Notes: a model not told the origin generated them from the sequence alone. Positions 46,274 through 58,716 are shown, counted from the first letter of the stretch. The stretch: DNA of 64,000 nucleotides from Ricinus communis (GCF_019578655.1 NC_063256.1:18551012-18615011), one strand, 5' to 3'. Program-made: numbers and translations.

Positions 46274-47853
46274 TAAGGGGTATATTTATCGATATAAGAA
46301 AATAACCTCGTAAAGCTTGTATATTTATAAATTTGAGAAAACAACCCCATAATAGTGCTAATAATTTAATATGAGAAAATTACCCCGTAAAAGTGGTATA
46401 TTTATCAATATAAGAAAACAACCCTGTAAAACGTGTATATTTATGAATATAAGAAAACAATCCCGTAAAAGTAGTGTAATTGCGAATCTGAGAAAACAGC
46501 CTCGTAGAAGGGGTAAATTCTTTAATATGAGAAAAGAACCCCGTAATACGGGTATATTTATCAATTAGAGAAAATAACCCCGTAATTTTGGTATATTTAT
46601 GAGTATGAGAAAACAACCCCTTAAATGGGTTATTTTTATAATATGAGAAAACAATCCCGTAAAAGGGGTATATTTGTTGGTATAAGAAAATAACCCCGAA
46701 AAACGTGTATATTTAGGAATTTGAAAAAATAAACCCACAATAATACTAATAATTTAATATGAGAAAATGACACCTTAAAAGTGGTATATTTATCGATATA
46801 AGAAAATAACACCGTAAAATGTGTATATTTATGAATATGAGAAAACAGTCTCGCAGAAGGGGTAAATGTTTTTAATATGAGAAACCAACCCTGTAATACG
46901 GGGATATTTATCAATCAAAGAAAATAACCGCTTAAATGGGTTAATTTTATAATATGAAAAAGGAACCCCGTAAAAGGGGTATATTTGTCGATATAAGAAA
47001 ATAACTCCGTAAACGTGTATATTTATTTGAGAAATGGACCCCATAATAGTAGTAATAATTTTATATGAGAAAATGACCCCGTGATAGTGGTATATTTATC
47101 AATATAAGAAAACAACTCCGTGAAACATGTATATTTATGAATCTTAGAAAATAACCTCGTAAAAGTAGTGTAATTTTGAGTATGAGAAAACAGCTTCGTA
47201 GAATGGGTAAATCTTTTAATATGAGAAAATAACTCCGTAATACGGGGATATTTATCAATAGGAGAAAATAACCCCGTAATTTTGGTATATTTGTGAGTAT
47301 GGGGAAACAATCCCCTAAATGGGTTAATTACAACAACAACGTAAAAGGGGTATATTTGTCAATAAAAGAAAATAACCCTGTAAATCGTGTAAATTTATGA
47401 ATTTACAAAACAACCCCACAATAGTGCTAATAATTTAATATGAGAAAACGACCCTGTAAAAATGGTATATTTATCAATATAATAATATAACCGTGTAAAA
47501 CGTGTATATTTATGAATCTAAGAAAATAACCCCGTAAAAGTAGTGTAATTGCAAGTTTAAGAAAACAGCTTTGTAGAAGGGGTAAACTTTTTACTATGAC
47601 AACAACCCGGTAAAAGGGGTATATTTATAAATATTAGAAAATAACCCCGTAATACGGAGATATTTATCAATCGGAGAAAATAAACCCGTAATTTTGGTAT
47701 ATTTGTGAGTATGAGAAAATAACCTCTTAAATGGGTTAATTTTATAATATGAGAAAACAACCCTATAAAAAGGGTATATTTGTCGATATAAGAAAGTAAC
47801 CCCGTAAAACGTGTATATTTATGAATATGAGAAAACAACCCCGTAAAAGTAGT
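46274..47853 (+). repeat. sat2 satellite, second locus
   Basis: About four higher-order repeats of the same 39-bp units in the same order as at 23.8-29.5 kb, in the same orientation. It joins the IGS at 46273 and is interrupted by LTR G at GTAAAAGTAGT/TGTCACG. Confidence 0.92.
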
Positions 47854-50354
47854 TGTCACGACCCCATCTGTGGGCCCGTGATCGGCACTAGGGAATGGAT
47901 AGGCGTAAGGCCACCGAATCCCGTAGTAAGCCTGACACTCACTGACTTAAATAAATCTCATCTCATTTAATACTATTGATTCCACAATTTCGTAACCTTT
48001 AAATTTTACATAACTAATTCGGTCTGCCAGAAGAATTAGATTAGACCCGAAACTACAAAACATTACAACTGATACATCTACTATTTCTACTGCGGAGAAT
48101 CTAAGAATTTACAAATTTACATGCCAAATCAAATACATCACCCGATGATGAAGGAGTCGGGTTACTAGATAAGGGTCGCGGGAAGACTAACAGTCACGGA
48201 TCTGAAAAATAGAAGATTGAGATTGTCAGTCTCGATAGTGAGTTAAAATCATATATCCAAAAACATTTACATATACTTCGATCATACATTTATTTAATTT
48301 GAAATAAACATAAGTCATGTAAAAACATACGTGTCATGCCTTAAATTAAATAATTTTCACACACAATGGGACAGAGTACTTCAGTAGAACCTTAATCTCA
48401 ACACTAACATTCGATCAATCTCAACACTGACATCTTGACTAACCTTAACTCTAATAGCTCGACTCTCTCATTCCAACAGAACTGGCGCCCAAAGAGCGAA
48501 CCTCGATCAGGGACCTTACCTCCAGTCTGGTCACTTGTCTTAGCCTTTCGGCTCTCTTAATCCAACAGGTCTGGCACTTAGAGAGCAAGCTCGATCAGGG
48601 TCCTCACCTCCAGCCTGAACACTTGATTTCTAACTAAGCCAGTGCCCAGAGAGCAAGCTCGATCAGGGACCTTACCTTCGGCAAACACACTCTAGTAAGC
48701 CTAGAGAGCGATGCTCGAGCAGGGCAAGTCCTAATCTTTTCCTTTTAAATTTACCTATTTACCCTTTTTCCATCACTCTCGGATTTATACCGGAACACTC
48801 ATCAAACTAATATGTTCTACTGTCGTCCCATCCCTTGTCATCATGCAATAATAAAATCAATGATAAAGGAAATGATATATAAATGAATAGTAATCAAAAG
48901 CATGATACAAATGAATAATAATTAAATGAATAATTTGAAATTGCATTAAAATAACCACGATAGCAAACCAAAAATTTATGCATGACACGTAAGCAGATAT
49001 ATGACTTTAACTCACAGCTTTGGCGACCTCCTAGCTTTGCTCCGATGCCTCGGTTGGAGCAAGCCAAACAGACGGATTATCTAATCACAAAAAATAATTT
49101 ATCAAAACGCTGAAACAATTTACCATTAATCCTAGGTCTAGAATCGTAGGATTGACTATCTAAGAATCTCGACTCGGAAGAATTCTACCGGAAATCTGAC
49201 AAAACCTCCCCTAAAATACGGACATTTATCCCTCGTAAATTGGGTCTAGGACCTACCAGAAAAACACTTCAAATATCCAACAATTTGATACAATTCACTA
49301 TTTTCCCGACTCCGCCACACAACACAAATCACAACTATGGTAGGAAAACTGACAAACAATTATTTTAACTCACAAATATTTTCTAATACACAACACAATT
49401 CAATAGACACACAATTAAATCAAAGAATTCCAAAATCAACGGGCCAGAGAAAAAATTACCGAGACGCTTGATCGCTCGGTCGACTCGCTTCTAACCGCCG
49501 GAGTCCAATCGACAATCCGAACTCACCATCGGACTCGAAACGACGCGCTGATGACGATCATTGCTTCCAATTTTTTGATCCGACCCCCGATCATCCGGGG
49601 AGATTTGTGGATGATCTCGGCCGTCGATTTACAAATGAAGCCCGATCGCCACAAAACCGGTGCCATAGCAAAGCTTCAGTTGAGAGGAGTCGGGATACAC
49701 CCTCCGATCGTCCATCCTCCGCCGGAGCTCGCCGGAAAAACCCAAAAACGCAGGCTGCCCCTATTTTCTCTCTCCACTGGATCTTCCATTTCCGACCACC
49801 CCAGGCGTTGCCGCTGCTGCCAAAAGATAGCCCTCGCTGAGGGAAGCTGATCGCCACCGGAAACAGCCGACAAGGCCACCGGAAACGGTCAGAAAAGCGC
49901 CCGGAAGCCGCTGCCTCTTCCTCACGCTTTTCGCCGCCTGCAGATGCTGCCAGCTGCCGCCGGTGCTACCGCTCTGTCGGCCAGTGTTCCACGCCCCCAG
50001 TGGTCGGCCTCTGACGCTCGCAGCTCCTCCTTTCCTCTTCTCCCTCGCGTCTTCTTCTCCCTCTTCCTTCTTCGTGCTTTCTTTTCTTCTTGCTTTCCTT
50101 CCATATCGACTTTTGGTCCCTTAAATTTTTCTTTCTTACCTTTTGTCCCTCAACTTTTTTAATTACTGCAATTTCGTCTAGCAAAATTTCCAATTAACCC
50201 CTAAACTTTTCTTTAGCCTTTCAATTAAGCCCCTAACTAATTAATTTGGCCAAATTAGAATTATTGAAAATACACAATTACATATATACCCCTGGCCGAC
50301 ATATTTATTTACAAAAATACTAAACATACAATTTTCATTAAACGGGGAAAATAA
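47854..50354 (+). mobile_element. LTR G: truncated long gypsy-type LTR
   Basis: It starts TGTCACGACCCCATC and GGGCCCGTGATCGGCACTAG, the same terminus as LTR F but on the opposite strand. About 2.5 kb, with no TG…CA right end. The last 250 bp are rich in CTTTTGTCCCTCAACTTTTT-like text typical of plant gypsy LTR U3 regions. It is cut where element B begins with CCCTACGGGACATTTG. The small ORFs in its GC-rich part (49550-50200) are in three overlapping frames and are not convincing. Confidence 0.7.
48480..48725 (+). repeat. ~100-bp tandem unit inside LTR G
   Basis: About four imperfect copies of GAGAGCAAGCTCGATCAGGG, followed by ACCTTACCTCCAGTCTGG. It is the reverse-strand counterpart of the repeat in LTR F. 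Confidence 0.7.
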
Positions 50355-50957
50355 CCCTACGGGACATTTGCTTATAAACGGATGCCTTTTGGCCTATGCA
50401 ATGCGCCGGCTACGTTTCAGTGGTGTATGATGGCCATTTTTCATGATATGATCGAGGAGTCGATGGAGGTATTTATGGATGACTGCTCTATTTTTGGTAA
50501 TTCATTCTCTCACTGTTTGGCAAATCTAGAACGCATGTTAGCTAGGTGCATTGAGGCTAACTTGGTGCTAAATTGGGAAAAGTGTCATTTTATGGTGAGA
50601 GAGGGAATCGTTCTAAGGCATAAGATTTCATATGCAGGGATGAAAGTCGATAGAGCTAAAATAGAAACAATATCTAAGCTACCACTCCCTAGTTCTGTTA
50701 AGGCTGTTAGGAGTTTCTTAGGCCATGCTGGGTTCTATAGAAGATTTATTACAAATTTCTCTGAAATTGCTAGGCCTCTTACTCAATTACTAGTTAAGGA
50801 TGCACCTTTCATTTTTAATGATGCATGTGTGTCTTCTTTTGAGTTATTAAAGAAACTTTTGGCCACAGCCCCTATCATGGCTTCGCTTGATTGGGGTCTG
50901 CTCTTTGAACTAATGTGCGATGCTAATGACTATACAGTTGGAGCTGTGCTTGGATAA
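50355..50957 (+). pseudogene. RT C-terminal half of element B
   Basis: An open frame of 191 codons from MPFGLCNAPATFQWCMMAIF with active site VFMDDCSIFGNSF, NLVLNWEKCHFMVREGIVL, then [20 protein letters not shown] and the start of RNase H (FELMCDANDYTVGAVLG). The fingers and first catalytic Asp are missing because the element is truncated upstream, so it cannot act as a polymerase. It is followed by a TAA where the family would have a coding triplet. Confidence 0.87.
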
Positions 50958-51541
50958 AGGTTTGATAAAATGTTCCAACCCATTTATTATGCTAGCAAGA
51001 TGTTAACAGGAGCCCAAGAACATTACACTACTACAGAGAAGGAGTTGTTGGCTGTTGTTTATGCCTTCGACAAATTCTAATCATACCTCGTCTTATCAAA
51101 GACCATCGTCTTCACTGACCATTCAGCTTTGAGGCATTTGTTTAATAAGCATGATGCTAAGCCAAGATTGATAAGATGGATTTATTATTGTAGGAGTTCG
51201 ACATTGAGATTAGAGATAAAAAGGGCACAGAAAATCTGGCAGCAGATCACCTATCTAGACTAGAGAATCCGAGCTTGGAAGCACTTGATGAGAGCATGAT
51301 AGATGATTGATTTCCAGAGGAGCATTTGTATTCATTGAAGGTATATTTCGATTCTCCTTGGTTTTCTGATTATGCTAACTATCTTGTGGCTAGGGTCTTG
51401 CCAAAGGGTATGACTTATCAGCAATAGAAGAAATTCTTTGCTGATTTGAAATACTACATTTGGGAAGACCCCTTCCTATATCGAGTGTGTGCAGACCAGG
51501 TCATCCGCCGATGTGTTTATGGCAAAGAGAGTCTCTAGATC
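50958..51541 (+). pseudogene. RNase H and linker of element B
   Basis: Pieces such as [54 protein letters not shown] and RLIRWI are readable. Stops occur near 50956 and 51078, and a one-base loss near 51182 shifts the frame. Catalytic Asp and Glu positions can be traced, but the domain is broken. Confidence 0.83.
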
Positions 51542-52243
51542 TTGAGGCACTATCATGAAGGACCTGTAGGAGGCCATTATGCAGCAAACCATACTGCTAG
51601 GAAGGTGTTGGATGCAGGCTTTTATTGGCCAACTATCTTCCAGGATGCTAGAACCTTTGTTCAGGTTTGCGACGCTTGTCAGCGCTCAGGTAATATCTCT
51701 GCCCGTGATGAAATGCCCCAAAACAGTATGCAAACAGTCGAGATATTTGATATTTTGGGTATTGACTTCATAGGATCCTTCCCTTCCTCAAATGGTAATA
51801 AGTATATCCTTGTGGCTGTTGAGTATTTCTCCAAATGGCCGGAGGCACAGGTCTTACCTATTGACGATGCTAGAGTTATTTGCAGGTTCCTTAAAAGGTT
51901 ATTTACTAGGTTCGGCACACCTAGAGAGCTAATTAGTGACAGGGGAACACATTTTTGCAACGCTCAATTGGAGAAGGCACTTAGGCGCTATGATGTAACG
52001 CAGCGGTTCTCCACTCCCTATCACCCACAAACCAGTGGGCAAGCTGAGGTTACTAATAGGGGTTTAAAATGTACCTTAGAGAGAATTGTGGGTGTAAGTC
52101 GGAAGGATTGGGCCTTGAAACTAGATGATGCATTATGGGCATTTAGAACTGCATATATGACCTCCATAGGTTCTACGCCCTATAGGCTGGTTTATGGGAA
52201 GTCTTGTCATTTACTTGTCAAATTAGAACATAGGGCTCTTTAG
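51542..52243 (+). pseudogene. Integrase of element B
   Basis: A 233-codon open frame holds the zinc region ([31 protein letters not shown]) and the whole DDE core: [57 protein letters not shown]. It continues [19 protein letters not shown]. This is the best preserved integrase in the window. The frame ends at a stop near 52241 where element A reads ALWALETC. It is a fragment of a pol that lost its 5' half. Confidence 0.88.
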
Positions 52244-52644
52244 GCCCTTAAAACTTGCAATTTTGATTTGATTCTACAGGTAAGGAAAGACAGTGACAAC
52301 TGGGTGAATTGGAGGAATGGCGTCAACAAGCGTATGAATACTCCTTAATTTACAAGGCAAAGACAAAGAAATGGCATGATCAGAGGCTCAAAGGTCCTAA
52401 GGAGTTTCAGAATGGAGATAGAGTATTACTATATAACTCACGTCTTCAGTTGTTCCCAGGGAAGCTCAGGAGTCGATGGTCGGGGCCCTTCATGGTTAAA
52501 CAAGTTTTCCCATATGGCACAATCGAGCTTCATCATCCCAAGAAGGGTGATTTCAAGGTCAATGGACATAGGCTCAAGGTGTATCACAGAAATTCATTAG
52601 AGACTGAGCAGCGGGTTAACATGATTTTATACCTGCAACAATGA
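52244..52644 (+). pseudogene. Integrase C-terminal domain of element B
   Basis: An open frame from about 52309: [60 protein letters not shown] and a stop after VNMILYLQQ. This is the GPF-type C-terminal region of Athila/Tat integrases. A one-base change near 52268 separates it from the core frame. Confidence 0.82.
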
Positions 52645-52959
52645 TTCATATTAAGTCCAGCTAAATGACTCAAGAATCAAAAAGAAGTGCCCTTAAGAGG
52701 CATTCCCATTCTAGTTTTATGTTCTTTTCTTCAGTCCACTTTTATGTTATCATTCGTGGCATGCTTGTTGATCTTTAGAACACTTACTTTATATATTAAA
52801 CATAGTTGTATGAATTTAGGGTTGGAATAACTTATGTCGGATTTTTGGTAATCGGTGAAGTGGGACTTTCCCATTTGATTTATTTACTTGATTTACAGCC
52901 TAAATGTGTGCTTATATGTGTCAAATGCAGGTAGGGAGTTCGACGACTCGAGATGGCGA

Positions 52960-53393
52960 AGGAAAGCCCGAACTCCACCCTTTCGACCACGGTTTCCATG
53001 GCCATCACGGGCTACGACACCAGGCTGTGCTCATCAGCACAGCCGGAGTCAAAGCCCGTGATGAGGAAACACATGTAGAATTTGGGAATTCAACCATTCA
53101 CCATGGCTTCCGAAGGCATCACATGTTACATCACCAGGCCGTGCCGGTCACCACGCTCGTGCCCACGCCCGTAATGAACATACACGTAAAGTACAAAGGA
53201 AAATTCAGCCGTCACCACGGCCCGAAGGCGGCCAGCAACACCAGGCCGTGCTGACCAGCACGGCCGTGCCCCCACCCGTGACAAATTGGTACCATAATGC
53301 AGCTTTAGGGTTCAAGACGGGCCGAGTCCTGGCCGTGCTGACCAGCACGGCCTTGCCCTCGCCCGTGCTGACCCCCGTGACTATAAAAAGGGG
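52960..53393 (+). promoter_or_regulatory. Internal promoter-like block of element B
   Basis: It contains two perfect inverted repeats with arms GGCCGTGCTG and CAGCACGGCC around AC (53244-53265 and 53331-53352), several CACGGSYTCCGAAGGC-like modules, and the TATA box CTATAAAAAGGGG at 53381-53393. LTR B carries the same modules before its own TATA. The better-preserved copy makes the design clearer than in element A. The role as a promoter is inferred. Confidence 0.62.
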
Positions 53394-53488
53394 AGTTTTC
53401 AAAATTTTCCTACCTCCCCCTCTCTAAGCTCCAAGGTGTTGTTTTCTTCCTTATCTCTGATTTTTCTTACCCGTCTCAGCAATTTCAA

Positions 53489-53911
53489 GTAAGTCTCTTC
53501 ACCTTTTCTTTTATGCATTTATTTTATTTGGGACATGCTAGTATGTTTTGGTAGTTTTACTTTGTTAAACTATTTCCATATGACCTCCATTAGATTTAAT
53601 TTATATTAGTTGCTATGTTTGCTGTGGATTCGACTATGAAATGATAAGTGTAGGATTTGGGAGCAATAAAGTGTATTTATGGCATTTTATTATGAACAAT
53701 TGTTAGCATAAATTTGCTTTAGTTGGTGCATGATAAAAGTAGGCTAGAATGTATTTGTTAATTAGTTTATGCAGAAGATTGAGCCTTTTAGTCTTTTGTT
53801 AAGTCTAAAGTTTTCTGTTAGTCGAATTATAGCCGTTATGCTGTTTAATTTTTGATAGAATTTCTGATTAACTTGATTTCTTGTTCGAATACTAATGATT
53901 CATTGCATTAG
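53489..53911 (+). other. Predicted leader intron of the 3' ORF (element B)
   Basis: Donor CAA/GTAAGTCTC, branch-like ACTAATG 20 bp before the acceptor, acceptor ATTAG. 423 bp. The 5' UTR exon would be about 80 bp (TATA + 30 to donor). The ATG at 53917 follows the acceptor by five bases. Confidence 0.62.
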
Positions 53912-53916
53912 GTAAT

Positions 53917-55489
53917 ATGAGGGACCGCAATCAATCACGTAGAAAGCAACCGCAACGGCCGCTACCAAAGAAGCGCCGCGGCGAAGGAACATCTTCCCCA
54001 CCGCATCAAGACTAACTAGCACCGCGCGACCAAAGACCTCCACCGCAACAACAACTAGTCCGAGCCTGAAGAGCACTAGTTGCGAATCCACCCGCACCTG
54101 ATCATCATCCATTATGGACATTTCTTAATGCAGATAACGAAAGTCGATTCCAACTCATGAGATGGAAGCAAGTGATGGCGGGTCGTTGCATTGACTTCGT
54201 ATCCCTAGAAATAGTGGGATTGGCTCAGGATGTGCGTACTCTGTTCGAAACTCTACCATATGCACGATTCTTCGACATCATTGAGCCAACCTACCGTGAG
54301 TTCACGATTGAATTCCTTAGCACCTTCTTTCTGCAGCAACATATCACAAACTGGCATCAGCTTGATGCAGTTTACTTCATACTTAAGGGAAGGGAGTTCT
54401 CAATGTCAGTCCCACAATTCGGCATGCACTTGGGATTATAGACTAAGCAGGAGATGTCGGGGGAGGAGTATCAGGGATGTCTCTACATCATCCCAATATC
54501 GTATGACACCATGTGGGACTCATTGGTACTCAGGCCAAAATCGTACTACCCCAGCAGGTCTACGGCGTTTAGCCTTCCGGATCATCTCCACTATGTCCAT
54601 ACCTTATTAGCTTACACGATTACAGGCAGGGGAGATAGTTTTGAAGTGGTAACACAGACTGATGTCTTCATCCTTTAGGCTATGCAACATAGGAAGAAGC
54701 TTGACTTGGAATATTTTTTGGCTCGACAAATCCGTTCATTTATAGTAGACGCCTAGAAGAAGATGCATTGTTGTTTTGGCCCGTATGTAACTAGGTTAGC
54801 CAATAGACTGGATGTATTGGACGACTGTCTATCAAAGCTTTCATAGATTAGTGACATGACTCCACTAGGGATCCGACAGATGATCAACATGCAGATGATC
54901 ACGGCTACTCGACATCCACATGGTATAGAATACAGGCTCGTGAACATAATAGTCAGGGAGGCTAGAGAGGCAGCAACTAGAGGAGCCCAAGATCCGACGG
55001 CTGGGATTCCAGATATTAGGATTCCTAACCCAGCCAAAGTGTTTATGCCTACATCTGGAGCCTCATCCTCTTATTCTGCAAGGCCATCGAGTGCTCAGAT
55101 TAGTGCTTTGGCTGACCGACTAGATCAAGTCTCATGATGTACAATGCAAAGACTATAATCGAGTTTGCAGCAAAAGCAGAAAGGAGTTTGGGCAGTTTCA
55201 AGAGGAGACTAGGGCGCAGTTTCACGGTTTGAACAATATGCTCCAGCAGCTTATGACAGGGTTGGAGAGGCAAGCCACCCATATAGACTTAATAGCGGAG
55301 CAGATTAAAAAGATGATGGACACCGGAGCACAAAATCAGCGATTCATCGATGATATGGAGTTCGATCTGGCAGGATGCTTCATGGACCCTGTGCCACCAC
55401 CGCCCCTTCCTTCAGCGAGTTTCCCTACTCCTCATCCTCCAGCAAATCCAACTAGTGAGGATACGCCATCAGCAGACTACCAGCAGTGA
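53917..55489 (+). pseudogene. 3' ORF of element B (Athila ORF-1-like, about 524 codons)
   Basis: From the ATG the frame reads MRDRNQSRRKQPQRPLPKKR, a basic, NLS-like start. After two stops it reads RWKQVMAGRCIDFVSLEIVG, LFETLPYARFFDIIEPTYRE, LSTFFLQQHITNWHQLDAVY and GREFSMSVPQFGMHLGL. The same phase holds to about 55137 with only stop changes, then shifts once. The C-terminus is proline-rich (DPVPPPPLPSASFPTPHPPA). The middle resembles the domain of plant ATHILA ORF-1/putative transposon proteins. There is no evident signal peptide or membrane segment, so a nuclear or packaging role is as likely as an envelope role. Four to six lesions make it a pseudogene. Confidence 0.68.
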
Positions 55490-57214
55490 AACAAAAATTT
55501 GTGTTCTTTTTCTTTTTCCTTTTTCTTTTTATTTTTCTTCCTTTATTTTATTTTATTTTATTTTCTTATCTTTTTGCATGTTTAATTTTATGTTATTTCC
55601 TTTCATTTTTCCTTTCATGTTAATTTATTTTAGTAGAACACTTTGCTTTGCCATTTTAAAATGCACACTATGTATGATCTTCAAGGATTATGATGTCCAA
55701 GTTATGTGTTATACCCATTTTTAATTTTTCTAACACTGTGGACAGCGTTATACTCAAGTGTGGGGTGGGTATCCCTTAATTGTTTAAAGGCAATGATAAT
55801 GGACTATTCTTAGGATGTTAGGACCTAGGATTTTCATGACATTCAAGTTTAGTTTATTCTTTCGTAATTAATGACTTAATTCACACACTAGTACTTGATT
55901 GTCCCTCTTTATCTTCTGTTCTTAAAAGCAATTTCACTGTATTCAATATGTCAACTTGGCCGGGTTAAACTGGTGTTACTTGAGTTCCTTGCGAATTTAC
56001 AACCTTTGATTATGAACTTTGATTATGTCAATCTCGTATTCAATTTATGTGATGATTCAATTGACAAGTCTGGGAACTAATTGCAAATTTTAGTCACTTC
56101 AAACATGAGTTTTTGAACCAAAAATTGAGCATCCATTGCACATTATGCTCATGACTTTTATTGTTTTAGTGTGCGTTGTAGTTACATTCGTTTCTAGAAC
56201 TTGCTCTATATAATGCTTGTTGCGGTTTCATGAATTTTTGAATACCATTAGATGATTTGGGCAACTTAGGATTTCATCACATCTGGCCAAAAGCCTACCC
56301 TTTATTTCCATTAGTCAGCCAGCCTTAACCTTTTCTTCATAATTTACACCTAATCACTACGCATACACCATTCTATACATCTGTCTTTCCTTTCACCCTA
56401 TATACTGAGTAATTATGTGTTATGTTTCTTCATTTATGAGATCATAGTGCCTAACATTATTTTTAATTCACTTAGTCTTTTCAACCATTCTTTGATGCTC
56501 CCTTCAATCCAAATTGGATATTTATTCTTATTGTTTATGTTACAAACCACAACAGCCCCTATATAAGCTGCTGTAATATATATACATAGTATATATCAAT
56601 ATATATATATATATAGAAAAAGAAAGAAAAAAATTAATTATGACTTACTTCTTAGCTTTTAGCTCTTCTGAATTTAACTCTTGTGAGCATCCTTTACTTT
56701 AAATAAGGCTTAGTGAATATTTTTATTATTTAGCACTCAGTTCCTGAAGCATTCATTTCAATTAAGTGCATAATTTTTTAGTATACTTTACACTTCTATC
56801 AAAATATTCTTACCTTTACCTCAGCCTCATTACAACCTTTGAAAAGACCCTTTGATTTTGGTATTCAATTATTCACGGTAGCGAAGATGAGATTTATGAG
56901 CAAGCTTATAGTAAACAGGTTTTGTGCAGCTGCATTGAGGGAATTCTCTTATTTACTTGTAAACACTGTGAGTGATTTGAGAGATTCCTGTGAGGCAATG
57001 GTTCTTAGTCTTTAATGCTGATTTGTTATGTAAGTTATGTTTCGAGATGATATTATTATAGTTCTTTCTTAAAGGTGTATAACTTGTTAGTTACTTGAGT
57101 TTCATTCTTTATATGTTGAACAAGGTTGAGTTATGAACTTTAGCATGGATTCTGAGGGGTGATTGTTGCTTGTGCATGTATTGAGTTATTGATTGCTTGA
57201 GGACAAGCAAAAGC
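55490..57214 (+). other. Long 3' non-coding segment of element B
   Basis: It begins with a pyrimidine-rich stretch, includes the second polypurine-like GTGTGGGGTGGG near 55759 and a TA microsatellite near 56578-56614, and has no credible ORF. Colinear with 15664-17360. Confidence 0.7.
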
Positions 57215-57231
57215 TTAAGTGTGGGGTGATT
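57215..57231 (+). other. Polypurine tract of element B
   Basis: TTAAGTGTGGGGTGATT directly before the LTR start TGATAAGC. Confidence 0.75.
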
Positions 57232-58710
57232 TGATAAGCATCATATTGTACATATTTACATGCCCAATTGTTTACATTTTTGTGCATAGTTATCTCATTT
57301 TATGCTAGAATCACTTGTCTTTTGGTTCCTTTCACGTTTTAGGTCATTATCGAGGGACATTATCAATAATCGAGGGAAATACGCGCAATTACGGACCAGA
57401 ATCCATCAAATTGAGCAAGGACAAGCATTCCGAGGTTGAGCATGGCCTGGACTACGGCCGTGCTGAATTATCAAGTAGATGCCCTCCAAGAGTACCATTT
57501 TGGCACGGTTTCCGAAGCCACCACGGCCTCCACCACAGCCCGTGGTGGCTCAGCACCAGCTAGGGCAAGGCCTGGAAGAAGTCAACAGACGCGGAAGGCA
57601 GAGGTCCAGCACGACATGGACTCCACCCATGTTGATTAGCACAGGCTTGACCACGGCCGTGCTGAAGGGATTATATAGGCAAAAACGATTTGCTGAATTA
57701 GGGTTCGATTTTCTGACTTGATTTCCATTATACAAGCTTAAACCATCTACTTCCAGACTTCAATTCTCGACCTTAGAAGATCATTTCATCAATTAAAGGA
57801 AGGATTACATTTGTTTTAACATCAAATTGAAGATCAAGACAAGATTTGGGAACATTCAAGAATCAAATTAGGGTTTACTATTCTAAATTGGGAATTTAGG
57901 GTTTCTCATCCAACTTAAAGAAGAAGGGTGTACATGACTTTAATTTACTTTTCTAAATCTATTCTTGATTTTGTGTTGCTTATTAGTATGAGTAACTAAA
58001 TTTTCAAACCTAATTGGGGTTCCTATGTTGTTGGATTAATTTCAATATTTATGAGATTTTGATTATCAATGTTTGTTTCTTCTTGCTTTCATTATTAATG
58101 AGAAATCACTTTAATTATGAGACATTGTGAATTGTGGTATTTAGATTGCTTTATGTAATTGAGAAATTCATTTAGTAATTGGAAATTTGAATAATAAGAA
58201 CTGGTTAATAATCACTTAGAGATAAGGGTAATTGACTAGTCGGATTAAGAATTAACAAAGCTTAATAGAAGCAAGTTAAACCTTAATGCTAATTGAATAA
58301 TCGATCGTTAGGAAGAGATTCCAACTTTAGGTTATTAGGTTTAGGAATTCGGTTATCTCGAGAGGGAGACCGAATTCAGTTAAGACTTCATCCATGGGTA
58401 ATTGCAATTTATAATCAATTTAATCTCTATCTTCACTAAAATCCAATTAACTTAGGTCCCCTAGGGTTTGCTTTTTCCTTCGAGAGTTTTCCTAAATCCT
58501 TTCAGATTATTTGACATTTAATTAATTATTTGTTCATATTTAATCATAGCATAACACTTCATTGATTTGTTTAGGTTAGATAACATAAGACACTACAATA
58601 GGTCTAGGATCACCCTTTCCCGAGAATACGACCTTGATACTCACCATTTATGCTAGTCTGCATCGATAGGTTCACTGCCTTAGATTATAGCTACATAAAA
58701 AGCCTATCAA
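57232..58710 (+). repeat. LTR B (shared by two internal regions)
   Basis: It starts TGATAAGCATC and ends AAAAGCCTATCA; 1479 bp. U3 has GGCCGTGCTGA at 57456 and 57655 and a TATA at 57671. It is the 3' LTR for element B and, at the same time, sits in 5' LTR position to the PBS and gag that follow. Confidence 0.9.
57671..57679 (+). promoter_or_regulatory. LTR core promoter (TATA) of LTR B
   Basis: TTATATAGG immediately after ACGGCCGTGCTGAAGGGA, as in LTR A. Confidence 0.58.
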
Positions 58711-58716
58711 GTTTTT

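Larger units (their letters stand above)
50355..58710 (+). mobile_element. Element B: Athila-like gypsy element, 5'-truncated inside RT
   Basis: Colinear with element A from RT (10541 there) to the LTR. The 5' edge lies within RT, directly against LTR G. Order: RT C-terminal half, RNase H, integrase, internal promoter-like block with intron, 3' ORF, polypurine tract, LTR. The LTR is followed without interruption by a PBS and gag (58711 onward), so this LTR is shared between two internal regions. B keeps longer open frames than A. Confidence 0.92.

Noticed and set aside
49551..50193. Several 60-100 codon ORFs on both strands in LTR G
   Set aside because: All three overlapping frames are open in a GC-rich U3-like stretch; no domain is recognisable.
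50341..50354. AACGGGGAAAATAA read as a sat2 remnant beside element B
   Set aside because: Too short, and similar text is usual near the end of LTRs of the F/G type, so it was left in LTR G.
53917..55489. Calling the 3' ORF an envelope gene
   Set aside because: Position after pol invites it, but I see no signal peptide, no transmembrane segment and a basic N-terminus, so I kept the neutral name.
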